Source: Alloyangia mangrovi
GTDB taxonomy: Bacteria; Pseudomonadota; Alphaproteobacteria; Rhodobacterales; Rhodobacteraceae
DNA: 64,000 bases
Reading direction: 5' to 3'
Assembly (NCBI RefSeq): GCF_002300555.2
Contig: NZ_NTHN02000025.1
Location: forward strand, 1-64,000
Shown: in pieces, positions 19,045-28,035 of the stretch
How positions within the stretch are numbered: position 1 is the stretch's first letter
Layout of the letters: each line of letters starts with the position of its first letter
Notes under the pieces: model-generated
The model's input: only the letters and a program-made list of their open reading frames with translations
Told to the model about the DNA's origin: nothing
The model's database searches: none
Translations under genes and position numbers: made by a program

Positions 19045-21114
19045 TCAGACCTCCTGCGGCAGCGGCCAGCTGCGCGCCACCATGGTCAGCACGTCGTATT
19101 CGGCCACAACCTCATCCTTCTGGTTGGTGACGCGGCAATCCCAGCGGACCTCGCCGTAGACCGTGCCCTCGCGCGGGTTGATCTGCTTGCAGGTCAGCTG
19201 CACCTGCAGGCTGTCGCCGAAGTAGACCGGGGTCAGGAAGCGCAGGTTGTCGACGCCGTAGTTGGCCAGCACCGGGCCGGGATCGGGCTGAACGAAGAGA
19301 CCCGCCGCGAAAGAGGCGATGAGGTAGCCATGCGCCACGCGCTCGTCGAAGAACGGGTTGGCCCTGGCGGCCTCGCTGTCCATGTGCGCGTAGAAGGTGT
19401 CGCCGGTGAAATGCGCGAAGTGCTCGACATCTTCCTCGGTGATGACCCGGCGCTCGGTGACCAGCTGGTCGCCGATGGCAAGCTCGGCCAGCGACTTGCG
19501 GAACGGGTGCGTGCCCTGCTCGGCCGGTGCGCCCGCGACCCACTCGCCGGTCACCGCCGAGAGCAGCCGCGGCGTGCCCTGCACGGCGGTGCGCATCATG
19601 AAGTGCTTCACCCCGCGCATGCCGCCCATCTCCTCGCCACCGCCCGCGCGGCCCGGCCCGCCGTGGACTAGCGGCGCCAGCGGCGCGCCGTGGCCGGTCG
19701 AGCTCTTGGCGCTGTCCCGGTTGCCCAGCATCACCCGCCCGTGGAAGGGCGCAACGCCCAGCACCAGCGTCGACGCGACCTCGGCATCGTTGGTGAAGAC
19801 CGACGAGACCAGCGAGCCCTTGCCCTTCATCGCCAGCTCGATCGCCTGATCCAGACCCTCGTAGCCCATCACCGTCGCGACCGGGCCGAAGGCCTCGATG
19901 TCATGCGGCGCGGTGGCGTTCATCGGGTCGGCGCAGCGCAGCAGCACCGGGTTCATAAAGGCACCCGCCTCGGCATCGCCCGAGACCAGCGCGACCTTCG
20001 CCGGATCGCCAAAGACGATCTCCGCCTCGCGGGCGATCTCCATGATCTTCTCGCGCACGCCCTGACGGTCGCCCAGAGAGGCGAGCGCGCTCATCCGGGC
20101 GTTTGCGTCCTCCGGCAGACCCAGCGGCGTCTTCGCAAGACGCTCGGACAGCGCCTCGATCACCGCCTGCTCCTGCGCCTTCGGCACGATTACGCGGCGG
20201 ATCGCGGTGCATTTCTGCCCCGACTTCGCGGTCATCTCGCGGTGCACTTCCTTGACGAAAAGGTCGAACTCCGGCGTGCCCGGCACCGCGTCGGGGCCGA
20301 GGATCGCGGCGTTGAGGCTGTCGGCCTCCATGGTGAAGCGCACCGAGTTCTCGACGATCGCCGGGTGCGACTTCAGCTTGCGCCCGGTCGTGGCCGAACC
20401 GGTGAAGGTGACGACGTCCTGCCCGGTCACGTGGTCCAGAAGGTCGCCGACGCCGCCGCAGACGATCTGCAGCGCGCCGTCCGGCAGGATGCCCATCTCG
20501 AGGATCCGCCGCACCACCAGCTCGGTCAGATAGGCGGTCGCCGAAGCGGGCTTCACGAGGCAGGGCATGCCGGCGATCAGCGCGGGGGCGATCTTTTCCA
20601 GCATCCCCCAGACCGGGAAGTTGAAGGCGTTGATGTGGATCGCGACGCCGTGCATCGGCACGAGGATGTGCTGACCCACGAAAGTCCCGTCGCGCGAAAG
20701 CCCCTCGACCGCGCCCTCGGGGATCACCTTGGCATTGGGCAGCTCGCGCCGCGCCTTCGAGGCGAAGGTGAGCATGGTCCCGATACCACCGTCGATATCA
20801 GGCCAGGCGTCGCGCGCCGTGGCGCCGGTGGCGAGGCTCTCGGCGTAGAACTCGTCCTTCATCTCCATGAGCTTGAGGCCGATCTCTTTCAGCATCAGCG
20901 CCCGCTCGTGGATGGTGTACTGGCGCAGCGCCTTGCCGCCGACCTCGCGGCCCCAGTCCAGCGCCCCGGCGAAATCGAGCCCGTCCGAGCCGATATAGGC
21001 ATGGACCGCCCCGGTCGCGGCGTTGGCGAGCGGCTTGCCCGCGCCCTCGCCGGCGCGCCAGGCGCCCTGCACGTAGCTCTCGAGGCGGCGCGCGGTGCGT
21101 CCCGTATCCAGCAT
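19045..21114 (-). CDS. paaZ: Bifunctional oxepin-CoA hydrolase / semialdehyde dehydrogenase PaaZ
   Basis: This 689-residue fusion has an N-terminal aldehyde dehydrogenase (1-520; catalytic Cys in KSGQKCTAIRR, FTGSATTGRKL NAD loop). Its C-terminal MaoC-type hydratase spans about 545-680 (FTGDTFYAHMDSEAARANPF and RVAHGYL motif). It opens the oxepin-CoA ring and oxidises the resulting semialdehyde. The start at 21114 follows AAGGACGAG; the open frame extends upstream into the preceding gene but without support. Full family length, no lesion seen. It coexists with short paaN in the same island. Confidence 0.92.
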   Translation of the reverse strand: MLDTGRTARRLESYVQGAWRAGEGAGKPLANAATGAVHAYIGSDGLDFAGALDWGREVGGKALRQYTIHERALMLKEIGLKLMEMKDEFYAESLATGATARDAWPDIDGGIGTMLTFASKARRELPNAKVIPEGAVEGLSRDGTFVGQHILVPMHGVAIHINAFNFPVWGMLEKIAPALIAGMPCLVKPASATAYLTELVVRRILEMGILPDGALQIVCGGVGDLLDHVTGQDVVTFTGSATTGRKLKSHPAIVENSVRFTMEADSLNAAILGPDAVPGTPEFDLFVKEVHREMTAKSGQKCTAIRRVIVPKAQEQAVIEALSERLAKTPLGLPEDANARMSALASLGDRQGVREKIMEIAREAEIVFGDPAKVALVSGDAEAGAFMNPVLLRCADPMNATAPHDIEAFGPVATVMGYEGLDQAIELAMKGKGSLVSSVFTNDAEVASTLVLGVAPFHGRVMLGNRDSAKSSTGHGAPLAPLVHGGPGRAGGGEEMGGMRGVKHFMMRTAVQGTPRLLSAVTGEWVAGAPAEQGTHPFRKSLAELAIGDQLVTERRVITEEDVEHFAHFTGDTFYAHMDSEAARANPFFDERVAHGYLIASFAAGLFVQPDPGPVLANYGVDNLRFLTPVYFGDSLQVQLTCKQINPREGTVYGEVRWDCRVTNQKDEVVAEYDVLTMVARSWPLPQEV

Positions 21115-21131
21115 TTGCTCGTCCTTCCTGT

Positions 21132-21884
21132 TCAGTTCAGGCCAAGGCCGGAAAGCACGCTCTCCGCCTCGGCGCGCCACGCGGTGCGCAGCGTCTCGTT
21201 GTCGGTGTGGCGCAGGCCCATGGCCTTGAGCTTTTCGAAGCGCTCGGAAACCGCCGGGCCGAAGGTCTCAGCGACGCGCGGCATCCAGTAGGCGACCGAG
21301 GCCTTCGCCTCGTCCGTGGCGCCGATCCGTTCGAGCCCCTCGAGCCCCAGTTCCATGTGCCGCTTCTCGCGCGGGAGGATGTCGCGCAGCACCTCGGCCA
21401 GCGGCTGGTAGGAGCAGCGCGCCAGCTCGCCCACCGCGTGCTGCGTGGCAAGGCCCATGAGCACGTTCATAACCACCGCGTCGGTCCAGCCGGTCAGCGG
21501 GTAGTGGAAGACCGAAAGCCGCATGTCGCCGCCGTGGCGTTTCGCCTCGAGCGTGCTGTCGCGACTCTCGCGTGCGGCCCAGTCGTGGGCCCGCTCGTAG
21601 AGGGCCTTGTCGGTGCCGAAGCCCTCCATCAGGTCGAGCACGCGCTCGGCATGGTCGGCCTTTTCCTGGGTGATCCGGCTGGCGGCGATGCGTGCCTTGA
21701 TGCCCGGCGCCCAGTTGATCGCCCCGGCAAAGCCCGCGGATCCCGCCAGCTCGCTGTCGACGAAGGAGGACATGAGCCGCAAGAGCTCGCCGCGGTAGCG
21801 CGGCGGCACGTTCTCGGGCGAGGTCAGCTTGCCGCCCTGCGCGAGGTAGTCGGCGATGTGCATGGTATCGGTGTCATTCGTCAT
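21132..21884 (-). CDS. Extra PaaA/PaaC-family ferritin-like protein
   Basis: This 250-residue all-helical protein belongs to the family of the ring-epoxidase subunits PaaA and PaaC, but it is a third copy distinct from both genes upstream. The second carboxylate-bridge helix has the expected ExxH pattern (REKRHMELG). The first has an extra residue (QEKADH, Glu and His four apart instead of three), so a normal di-iron site is doubtful. It lies between paaE and paaZ and overlaps the end of paaE by 11 bp. No ribosome site is clear for 21884; the next ATG at 21863 is an alternative. Function unknown; an accessory or assembly subunit is possible. Confidence 0.72.
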   Translation of the reverse strand: MTNDTDTMHIADYLAQGGKLTSPENVPPRYRGELLRLMSSFVDSELAGSAGFAGAINWAPGIKARIAASRITQEKADHAERVLDLMEGFGTDKALYERAHDWAARESRDSTLEAKRHGGDMRLSVFHYPLTGWTDAVVMNVLMGLATQHAVGELARCSYQPLAEVLRDILPREKRHMELGLEGLERIGATDEAKASVAYWMPRVAETFGPAVSERFEKLKAMGLRHTDNETLRTAWRAEAESVLSGLGLN

Positions 21885-22950
21885 AGCTGAGCACCACCTT
21901 GTCGGAGAGCGGAATGCACTGGCACGACAGAACGTAGCCCGCGCGCACCTCGTAATCCTCAAGCGCGTGGTTGATCTCCATCTCGACCTCGCCCTCGATC
22001 ACCTTGGCGCGGCAAGTCGAGCAGACGCCCGCCTTGCACGAATAGGGCGCGTCCATGTTGTTCTGGATCGCGGCGTCGAGGATGGCCGTGCCGTCCTTCG
22101 GCATCTGGAACACCCGCGTCGCGCCGTCGAGCGTGACCGAGACCTCGCAGGTGTTGCCCGCGGCGGCCGCCTGCTGCGACACGGCACGCGCCTTGGCCCG
22201 GCCCGGCTGCGACGAGGCGAAGAGCTCGAACTTGATCTGCGCGTCCGACAGCCCGGCCTGACGCAGGCTCTCGGCAATGGTCAACATCATCGGCTCGGGG
22301 CCGCAGATGAAGGCGGTGTCGACACTTGTCGCGTCGATCCAGAGGCGGAACAGCATCTCCATCTTCTCGGCGTCGATGCGCCCGGTGAAGAGGTCGATCT
22401 CCTGCCCCTCGCTCTCGAGAATGTGGATCACCGAGAAACGCCCGAGATAGGTGTTCTTCAGGTCCTCCAGCTCCTCGCGGAACATGATCGAGCCGACCTG
22501 GCGGTTGGCGTAGACCAGCGTGAAGGTGGCATGGGGCTCACGCGCCAGCACGGTCTTGATGATCGACAGCACCGGGGTGATGCCAGAGCCGCCCGCGAAG
22601 CCGAGGTAGCTCTTGGCGCTGGCCGCGTCGAGCGAGGTGAAGAAGCGCCCCTGCGGGGTCATCGCGTCGAGCGTGTCGCCGGGCTTGAGGTTTTCATTTG
22701 CCCAGGTCGAGAAGGCCCCGCCGTCGACGCGCTTGATGCCGACCTTGAGACAGCCTTCATCGAGCCCTGCGCAGATCGAATAGGAGCGGCGCAGCTCCTC
22801 GCCGTCGAAGTCGCGGCGGAAGGTCAGGTATTGGCCTTGGGTGAAGCCGAAGCTCTCGGCGTCCTCGGCGCGGGGCCTCAGCGTGACCACCACGGCATCG
22901 CGGGTCTCGCGGCGGACGTCGGTCACTTCGAGGGGATGGAAACGGGGCAT
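21874..22950 (-). CDS. paaE: Phenylacetyl-CoA epoxidase reductase PaaE
   Basis: This 358-residue reductase passes electrons from NAD(P)H to the PaaABC(D) epoxidase. It has an FAD-binding domain (RRSYSICAG flavin motif), an NAD-binding domain (GGSGITPVLSIIKTVL) and a C-terminal plant-type [2Fe-2S] domain with cysteines in SCKAGVCSTCRAK and VLSCQC. The ATG at 22950 follows AGGAGGTCTGAC. Complete. Confidence 0.93.
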   Translation of the reverse strand: MPRFHPLEVTDVRRETRDAVVVTLRPRAEDAESFGFTQGQYLTFRRDFDGEELRRSYSICAGLDEGCLKVGIKRVDGGAFSTWANENLKPGDTLDAMTPQGRFFTSLDAASAKSYLGFAGGSGITPVLSIIKTVLAREPHATFTLVYANRQVGSIMFREELEDLKNTYLGRFSVIHILESEGQEIDLFTGRIDAEKMEMLFRLWIDATSVDTAFICGPEPMMLTIAESLRQAGLSDAQIKFELFASSQPGRAKARAVSQQAAAAGNTCEVSVTLDGATRVFQMPKDGTAILDAAIQNNMDAPYSCKAGVCSTCRAKVIEGEVEMEINHALEDYEVRAGYVLSCQCIPLSDKVVLSYDE

Positions 22951-23016
22951 GTCAGACCTCCTCCTGTCTGCACAGGGAAATGCGTCGGGGATGCCCCGCA
23001 GGGGCACCGGAATGGC

Positions 23017-23538
23017 TCAGTGGCACTTGAAGTAGTCGAAGGGCTCGAGGCAGTCGCGGCAGCGGTAGCTGGCCTTGCACGGGGTCGAGCCGTACTGGCT
23101 CACCCGCTCGGTATGGGACGAGCCGCAGCGCGGGCAGGCGATCACCAGGTTCGACCGGCCCGACAGCCGCGCCGCGCGGCCCGCCATCAGCCCGTCCGAG
23201 GCCGTGCCATCCACCGGCGGGGCGATGCCATAGGCGCGCAGCTTGTCACGCGCGGCCTCGGTCACCCAGTCGGTGGTCCAGGGCGGCGACAGGCGGCGTT
23301 CCAGCCGCAGGTCGGTGACACCCTTCTCGCGCAGCTGGGTCTCGATCATCAGGTCGATTACCGAGGTTGCTGGGCAGCCGGAATAGGTCGGCGTCACCGC
23401 CACCACCAGCGTCTGCCCCTCCCAGCGGACCTCGCGCACGATGCCGAGCTCCGTCACCGAGACCACGGGGATCTCGGGGTCGGGCACCTCGCCCAGCCAG
23501 TCCCAGACCTGCTGGGTGGATGGCAGAACCGCGCTCAT
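23017..23538 (-). CDS. paaD: Phenylacetyl-CoA epoxidase assembly/accessory protein PaaD
   Basis: This 173-residue protein has an N-terminal MIP18/DUF59-type domain (VPDPEIPVVSVTELGIVREV and TPTYSGCPATSVID) and a C-terminal zinc-ribbon-like segment (CPRCGSSHT ... YRCRDCLEPFDYFKC). PaaD is thought to mature or repair the iron centres of the epoxidase. It starts 4 bp after the paaC stop. Confidence 0.92.
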   Translation of the reverse strand: MSAVLPSTQQVWDWLGEVPDPEIPVVSVTELGIVREVRWEGQTLVVAVTPTYSGCPATSVIDLMIETQLREKGVTDLRLERRLSPPWTTDWVTEAARDKLRAYGIAPPVDGTASDGLMAGRAARLSGRSNLVIACPRCGSSHTERVSQYGSTPCKASYRCRDCLEPFDYFKCH

Positions 23539-23542
23539 CGGC

Positions 23543-24397
23543 TTACCAGCTTGCGCCCGGATAGGCGCGCTGCAGGAACTGCATCTCGGCAAGGATGTAG
23601 CCAAGGTGCTCGGTGTGTCGCCCCTGCTTGCCGCCGGAATGCGCGTCGAACCGCTGCTCGGGCTGGCGCAGGGTCGCCTCTTCCAGCACCTCGCCGACGG
23701 TCCGCTGCCAGAACGGCAGCAGGTCCGAAAGCGCCGGAGCGATGCCGGCCTCGGCAACCGCGTCGTCGATGGCATCCTCCGCAAACATCTCGCCGGTGTA
23801 GCCCCAGACCTTGTTCAGCGCCGCCTGCATGCGGGCATGGCTCTCCTCGGTGCCGTCACCCAGCCGGACCACGAGATCCGACGAGCGCTCGAGGTGGTAG
23901 GACACTTCCTTCAGCGCCTTCGCGGCGATCTCGGCGACGCGCGGGCTCGAGGATTTGGTCAGCGCGGTCAGCAGCTCGAAGTGGAAGGCGTCGAAGAGAA
24001 ACTCGCGCATCAGCGTCACGGCCATGTCGCCGTTCGGCAACTCGACCAGCTTGAGGTTGCGGAACTTCATCGCGTCGCGCAGGAAGGCGAGGTCATCGGC
24101 GCTGCGCCCTGCCCCTTCGACCTCGGCGGCAAGGCCGAGCCACATCTGCGTGTGGCCGATGAGGTCGAGCGCGGTATTGGCGAGCGCGATGTCCTCTTCC
24201 AGAACCGGGCCATGGCCACACCATTCCGAAATGCGGTGGCCAAGGATCAGGGAATTGTCCCCCATCCGGCAGAGCCAGTCGAAGAACGCAGTCTTCAGCG
24301 CCACGTCCGCGACATGCGGATCCTGCGCCTGCGCGGCGGCGGCGCGCTCGGCGAGCGTCACCACGTCCGGCGTTGCGACATCGGGAAGCGAGGGCAT
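23543..24397 (-). CDS. paaC: Phenylacetyl-CoA epoxidase structural subunit PaaC
   Basis: This 284-residue ferritin-like subunit partners the catalytic PaaA. Typical segments are WLCRMGDNSLILGHRISEWC and LANTALDLIGHTQMWLGLA. It lacks a full di-iron motif, as known for PaaC. The ATG at 24397 overlaps the paaB stop by one base (TGATG), implying coupled translation. Confidence 0.93.
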   Translation of the reverse strand: MPSLPDVATPDVVTLAERAAAAQAQDPHVADVALKTAFFDWLCRMGDNSLILGHRISEWCGHGPVLEEDIALANTALDLIGHTQMWLGLAAEVEGAGRSADDLAFLRDAMKFRNLKLVELPNGDMAVTLMREFLFDAFHFELLTALTKSSSPRVAEIAAKALKEVSYHLERSSDLVVRLGDGTEESHARMQAALNKVWGYTGEMFAEDAIDDAVAEAGIAPALSDLLPFWQRTVGEVLEEATLRQPEQRFDAHSGGKQGRHTEHLGYILAEMQFLQRAYPGASW

Positions 24398-24684
24398 CAC
24401 ATGTGCCCCACTTCGTCGGGGATGTCGAAGAAGGTCGGGTGGCGGTAGACCTTGCTCTCGGCCGGATCGAAGAGCGGGCCCTTCTCGGAGGGCGACGAGG
24501 CGGTGATCGCCGCCGAGGGCACCACCCAGATCGACACGCCTTCCTTGCGGCGGGTGTAGACGTCGCGGGCGTTCTTGATCGCCATCTCGGCATCGGGAGC
24601 GTGCAGGCTGCCGACGTGGCGGTGGTTCAGCCCGTGCTGGCCCCGGATGAAGATCTCCCAGAGCGGCCATTCTTTCTTGGTCAT
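24397..24684 (-). CDS. paaB: Phenylacetyl-CoA epoxidase small subunit PaaB
   Basis: This 95-residue protein matches PaaB in size and sequence (WPLWEIFIRGQHGLNHRHVG start, SIWVVPSAAI). It bridges PaaAC heterodimers in the epoxidase. It starts 21 bp after paaA, behind a GAGGAGGATG ribosome site. Confidence 0.93.
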   Translation of the reverse strand: MTKKEWPLWEIFIRGQHGLNHRHVGSLHAPDAEMAIKNARDVYTRRKEGVSIWVVPSAAITASSPSEKGPLFDPAESKVYRHPTFFDIPDEVGHM

Positions 24685-24705
24685 GTCACATCCTCCTCGA
24701 TGCGC

Positions 24706-25704
24706 TTATTCAGCGGCCACGTTCGAGGCCGCGCGGCGGGCGGCGGCCTTCTCGGCATAGGCGGTCAGCCCGTCACGGAACCACGCGCCCTTGTCCCAGG
24801 CCTCGCGGCGGGCGCCGAGACGCTCCTCGTTGCAGGGACCGTTACCCTTGATCACCTCGAAGAACTCGTCCCAATCGGGCTCGGCGAAATCGTAGTGACC
24901 GCGCTCCTCGTTCCATTTCAGCGTCTCGTCGGGCACGGTGAGGCCGAGGTATTTCGCCTGCGGCACGGTCTCGTCGACGAATTTCTGGCGCAGCTCGTCG
25001 TTGGTGTTCATCTTGATCTTCCACGCCATCGACTGTGCGGAGTGCACCGAGTCCTTGTCGGACGGGCCGAACATCATCAGCGAGGGGTACCAGAAGCGGT
25101 TCAGCGCATCCTGCGCCATTTCCTTCTGCTCGGGCGTGCCCTGCGCCATCTTCATCATGATCGCGTAGCCCTGCCGCTGGTGGAAGCTCTCTTCCTTGCA
25201 GATGCGGATCATCGCGCGGCTGTAGGGGCCATACGACGTCCGCTGCAGCGGCACCTGGTTCATGATCGCCGCGCCGTCGACCAGCCAGCCGACCGCGCCC
25301 ATGTCGGCCCAGGTCAGCGTCGGATAGTTGAAGATCGAGCTGTATTTCATCGCGCCCGAGTGCAGCTTCTCCATCAACTCGTCGCGCGACACGCCCAGCG
25401 TCTCGGCGGCGGAATAGAGGTAAAGCCCGTGCCCGGCCTCGTCCTGCACCTTGGCGAGCAGGATCGCCTTGCGCTCCAGCGTCGGCGCGCGGGTGATCCA
25501 GTTGCCCTCGGGCAGCTGGCCGACGATTTCCGAATGCGCGTGCTGGCCCATCTGGCGGATCAGCGTCTTGCGGTAGCCCTCGGGCATCCACTCCTTGGGT
25601 TCGATCTTCTCGCCGCGGTCGACCCGCTCCTGAAAGGCGCGCTCCTCGGGGCTCATCTCCTCGGGGGACTTCATGCCTTCCGATTTCACCATCTGTGCAT
25701 ACAT
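24706..25704 (-). CDS. paaA: Phenylacetyl-CoA epoxidase catalytic subunit PaaA
   Basis: This 332-residue ferritin-like di-iron subunit epoxidises the aromatic ring of phenylacetyl-CoA with O2. Both carboxylate-helix motifs are intact: DEAGH in [15 protein letters not shown] and EESFH in [14 protein letters not shown]. The start at 25704 follows AGGAGGAGGCAC. Complete and full length. Confidence 0.94.
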   Translation of the reverse strand: MYAQMVKSEGMKSPEEMSPEERAFQERVDRGEKIEPKEWMPEGYRKTLIRQMGQHAHSEIVGQLPEGNWITRAPTLERKAILLAKVQDEAGHGLYLYSAAETLGVSRDELMEKLHSGAMKYSSIFNYPTLTWADMGAVGWLVDGAAIMNQVPLQRTSYGPYSRAMIRICKEESFHQRQGYAIMMKMAQGTPEQKEMAQDALNRFWYPSLMMFGPSDKDSVHSAQSMAWKIKMNTNDELRQKFVDETVPQAKYLGLTVPDETLKWNEERGHYDFAEPDWDEFFEVIKGNGPCNEERLGARREAWDKGAWFRDGLTAYAEKAAARRAASNVAAE

Positions 25705-25727
25705 GGTCGTGCCTCCTCCTGAAGGGG

Positions 25728-26933
25728 TCAGATACGTTCGAGGATCATCGCGATCCCCTGCCCCACGCCGACGCACATGGTGCAGAGGGCGTAGCGGCCG
25801 CCGGTGCGCTGCAGCTGCCGGGTCGCGGTCAGGACGAGCCGCGCGCCGGACATGCCAAGCGGATGGCCCATGGCGATGGCGCCGCCATTGGCGTTCACAT
25901 GGGCCGCGTCGTCAGGCAGGCCAAGCTCGCGCATCACCGCGAGCCCCTGCGCCGCGAAGGCCTCGTTGAGCTCGATCACGTCCATCTGCTCCAGCGTCAG
26001 GCCAGCGCGCTCAAGCACGCGACGGGTCGCCGGAACCGGGCCGATGCCCATGACGCGGGGCGCGACACCCGCCGCCGCCATGGCGACGACGCGCGCCTGC
26101 GGCATGAGGCCGTTCTTCGCGGCCGCGGCCTCGGAGGCGACGATCACCCCCGCCGCGCCGTCGTTGACGCCCGAGGCATTGCCCGCGGTGACGCTGAGAT
26201 CGGGGCCGTTCACGCCGCGCAGCTTGGCCAGCATCTCACGCGTGGTGCCGGGGCGCGGGTGCTCGTCGGTGTCCACCACAAGCGGATCACCCTTGCGCTG
26301 CGGCATGGTCACCGGAACGATCTCCTCGGCAAAGAGACCCGCCTTCTGCGCCGCCTCCCAGCGGTCCTGCGAGCGCACGGCAAAGGCATCTTGGTCGGCG
26401 CGGCTGATGCCGTAGTCTTCGGCCACGTTGTCGGCGGTCTCGGGCATCGAATGCGTGCCGAAGGCCTTGTCGAGCTTGGGGTTCTTGAAGCGCCAGCCGA
26501 TGGTCGTGTCATACATCTCGGCATTGCGCGAGAAGGCCGAGGTGGCCTTGCCCACCACGAAGGGCGCGCGGCTCATGCTCTCGACACCGCCGGCCAGCAG
26601 CAGGTCTCCGTCCCCGGCGCGGATGGTGCGGGCAGCAAGGCCGATCGCGTCCATGCCCGAGCCGCAGAGACGGTTGACCGTGGTGCCCGGCACCTCGATC
26701 GGCAGGCCCGCCAGCAGCCCGGCCATGCGCGCGACGTTGCGGTTGTCCTCACCGGCCTGGTTGGCGCAGCCGAGGATGATGTCATCGACGCTGGCCCAGT
26801 CGACCGAGGCATTGCGCGCCATCAGAGCGGCCAGCGGAATGGCGGCCAGATCGTCGGCGCGGACAGCCGATAGCGCCCCGCCGTAGCGGCCGACGGGCGT
26901 GCGTATTGCGTCGCAGATGAATGCCTCGGACAT
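25728..26933 (-). CDS. paaJ: 3-oxoadipyl-CoA / 3-oxo-5,6-dehydrosuberyl-CoA thiolase
   Basis: This 401-residue thiolase (PaaJ/PcaF type) cleaves the pathway beta-ketoacyl-CoA intermediates to acetyl-CoA and succinyl-CoA. The nucleophilic Cys is in [17 protein letters not shown], the His in [18 protein letters not shown] and the second Cys in [12 protein letters not shown]. The start at 26933 follows GGGAGGAGGAATC. It is the first gene of the paaJABCDE operon, and the palindrome at 26975-26988 lies 42 bp upstream of its ATG. Confidence 0.92.
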   Translation of the reverse strand: MSEAFICDAIRTPVGRYGGALSAVRADDLAAIPLAALMARNASVDWASVDDIILGCANQAGEDNRNVARMAGLLAGLPIEVPGTTVNRLCGSGMDAIGLAARTIRAGDGDLLLAGGVESMSRAPFVVGKATSAFSRNAEMYDTTIGWRFKNPKLDKAFGTHSMPETADNVAEDYGISRADQDAFAVRSQDRWEAAQKAGLFAEEIVPVTMPQRKGDPLVVDTDEHPRPGTTREMLAKLRGVNGPDLSVTAGNASGVNDGAAGVIVASEAAAAKNGLMPQARVVAMAAAGVAPRVMGIGPVPATRRVLERAGLTLEQMDVIELNEAFAAQGLAVMRELGLPDDAAHVNANGGAIAMGHPLGMSGARLVLTATRQLQRTGGRYALCTMCVGVGQGIAMILERI

Positions 26934-26974
26934 CCGATTCCTCCTCCCTCGAGAATCGAGGCCGACCATAAATG

Positions 26975-26988
26975 ACCGACCGATCGGT
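26975..26988. promoter_or_regulatory. Putative PaaR operator upstream of paaJ
   Basis: ACCGACCGATCGGT, extended as TGACCG...CGGTCA over 26973-26990, is a strong palindrome in the promoter region of the paaJABCDE operon. It matches the site at 15101-15114 at 12 of 14 positions. It is best explained as a TetR-type operator controlled by PaaR; PaaX is an alternative. Confidence 0.75.
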
Positions 26989-27072
26989 CAACTAACTAGC
27001 ACGACATACAGCACATGTTAAGTCACAAATGTCTATTGGCGTGACGCATTGACGAGACGCCTCCCGCGTGGA

Positions 27073-27969
27073 TCACGCCGCCGCCTCGCGTCGCAGCTGA
27101 AAGAGCCGCCACTCGGTCTCGTCATTCCGCGCCGCAAGATGCCCATCCGGGCTGAGAAACTCAGTGCCCACATGGGTTTCCGCGAGTTTTGACAGGCCGA
27201 CATAAGCGGTCACGAAGAGTTTGCGCGCCGCTTCCGCGGGCCAGTCATGAGGATAGGCGGCCCGTGGCAGGCGCGGATCGCTGAGTGCCGCATGGCGGTA
27301 GTCATGCACCAGTCGCAGCCGCAGCGCGAGCGCATCCTCCGGTGAAACCCGCACAGGCCCGGCCAGCAGGTCGCGCAACGCGCCATGGCGTGCAAGGAAG
27401 CTCGAATAGGCCTCGGCCACCCCGGGAAGACCCCAGCGTTCCGAGGCGAGCTGGCCGAGGTCACCATGCCCGTCAAGTTGTTTCGCGCGAAGCAAAACCC
27501 CCGCCACCGGCGCAATGTCCTCGCGATTGGGTGCCAGCGCGACACTTGGCGCAAGCCGCGCCCAAGGCAGCGGCAGATCGGCGTCGCGCAGCGCGTCCGA
27601 CAGGCACAACAGCCAGTCTTCGGGCACCGGCGGTGGCGCAAAAAGCAAGCGGGCCGCCTCGCGGAATTCGGCCCTCGCGGGCTCGGACAGGCGATAAAAG
27701 CTGCGCCGTCCGATCCGCACACCCTCGAGCTGCCCGGCCCCCACGAGGCGAGAGACCGCAGTTCGCACGAGGCTTTCGTTCAGACCATGGCGCGCGCAGC
27801 ACTCGATCAAGGTGCCCATCCAGAGCATGCCGCCACGCGGCTCGACCACGTCACCATAGATCGTGACGATGAAGGCCGGCGCGCGCGGGGCCTCGGTGGC
27901 CGCAAGCTCGGCAAGCGCCAGCGGCTCGGCGGGCAGATTGCGTGCCTCTCGTATCACGGCCTCGTTCAT
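27073..27969 (-). CDS. paaX: Phenylacetate regulator PaaX
   Basis: This 298-residue protein has the PaaX layout: an N-terminal winged helix (RAPAFIVTIYGDVVEPRGG, RHGLNESLVRTAVSRLVGAG) followed by the PaaX central and C-terminal domains (YRLSEPARAEF, LVHDYRHAALSDPRLP). In E. coli PaaX represses paa genes until phenylacetyl-CoA binds. The ATG at 27969 sits 7 bp after AGGAGG; a GTG one codon earlier is less likely. A TetR PaaR is also encoded in the island, so control may be dual. Confidence 0.9.
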   Translation of the reverse strand: MNEAVIREARNLPAEPLALAELAATEAPRAPAFIVTIYGDVVEPRGGMLWMGTLIECCARHGLNESLVRTAVSRLVGAGQLEGVRIGRRSFYRLSEPARAEFREAARLLFAPPPVPEDWLLCLSDALRDADLPLPWARLAPSVALAPNREDIAPVAGVLLRAKQLDGHGDLGQLASERWGLPGVAEAYSSFLARHGALRDLLAGPVRVSPEDALALRLRLVHDYRHAALSDPRLPRAAYPHDWPAEAARKLFVTAYVGLSKLAETHVGTEFLSPDGHLAARNDETEWRLFQLRREAAA

Positions 27970-28035
27970 CACATGCCCTCCTGCGGCGGCGCCCGGTGTG
28001 ACGCGGCGCCAGTTTACGCCAGCTTCCGGGATATG

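Noticed and set aside
21863-21884. Start of the extra PaaA/C-like protein at ATG 21863 rather than 21884
   Set aside because: Neither has a ribosome site. I kept the upstream ATG because it overlaps the paaE end, as is common for coupled genes, but the shorter form is possible.
19690-24054. Long plus-strand frames opposite paaZ, paaE, paaD and paaC
   Set aside because: They mirror highly recognisable paa genes and show only compositionally biased sequence.
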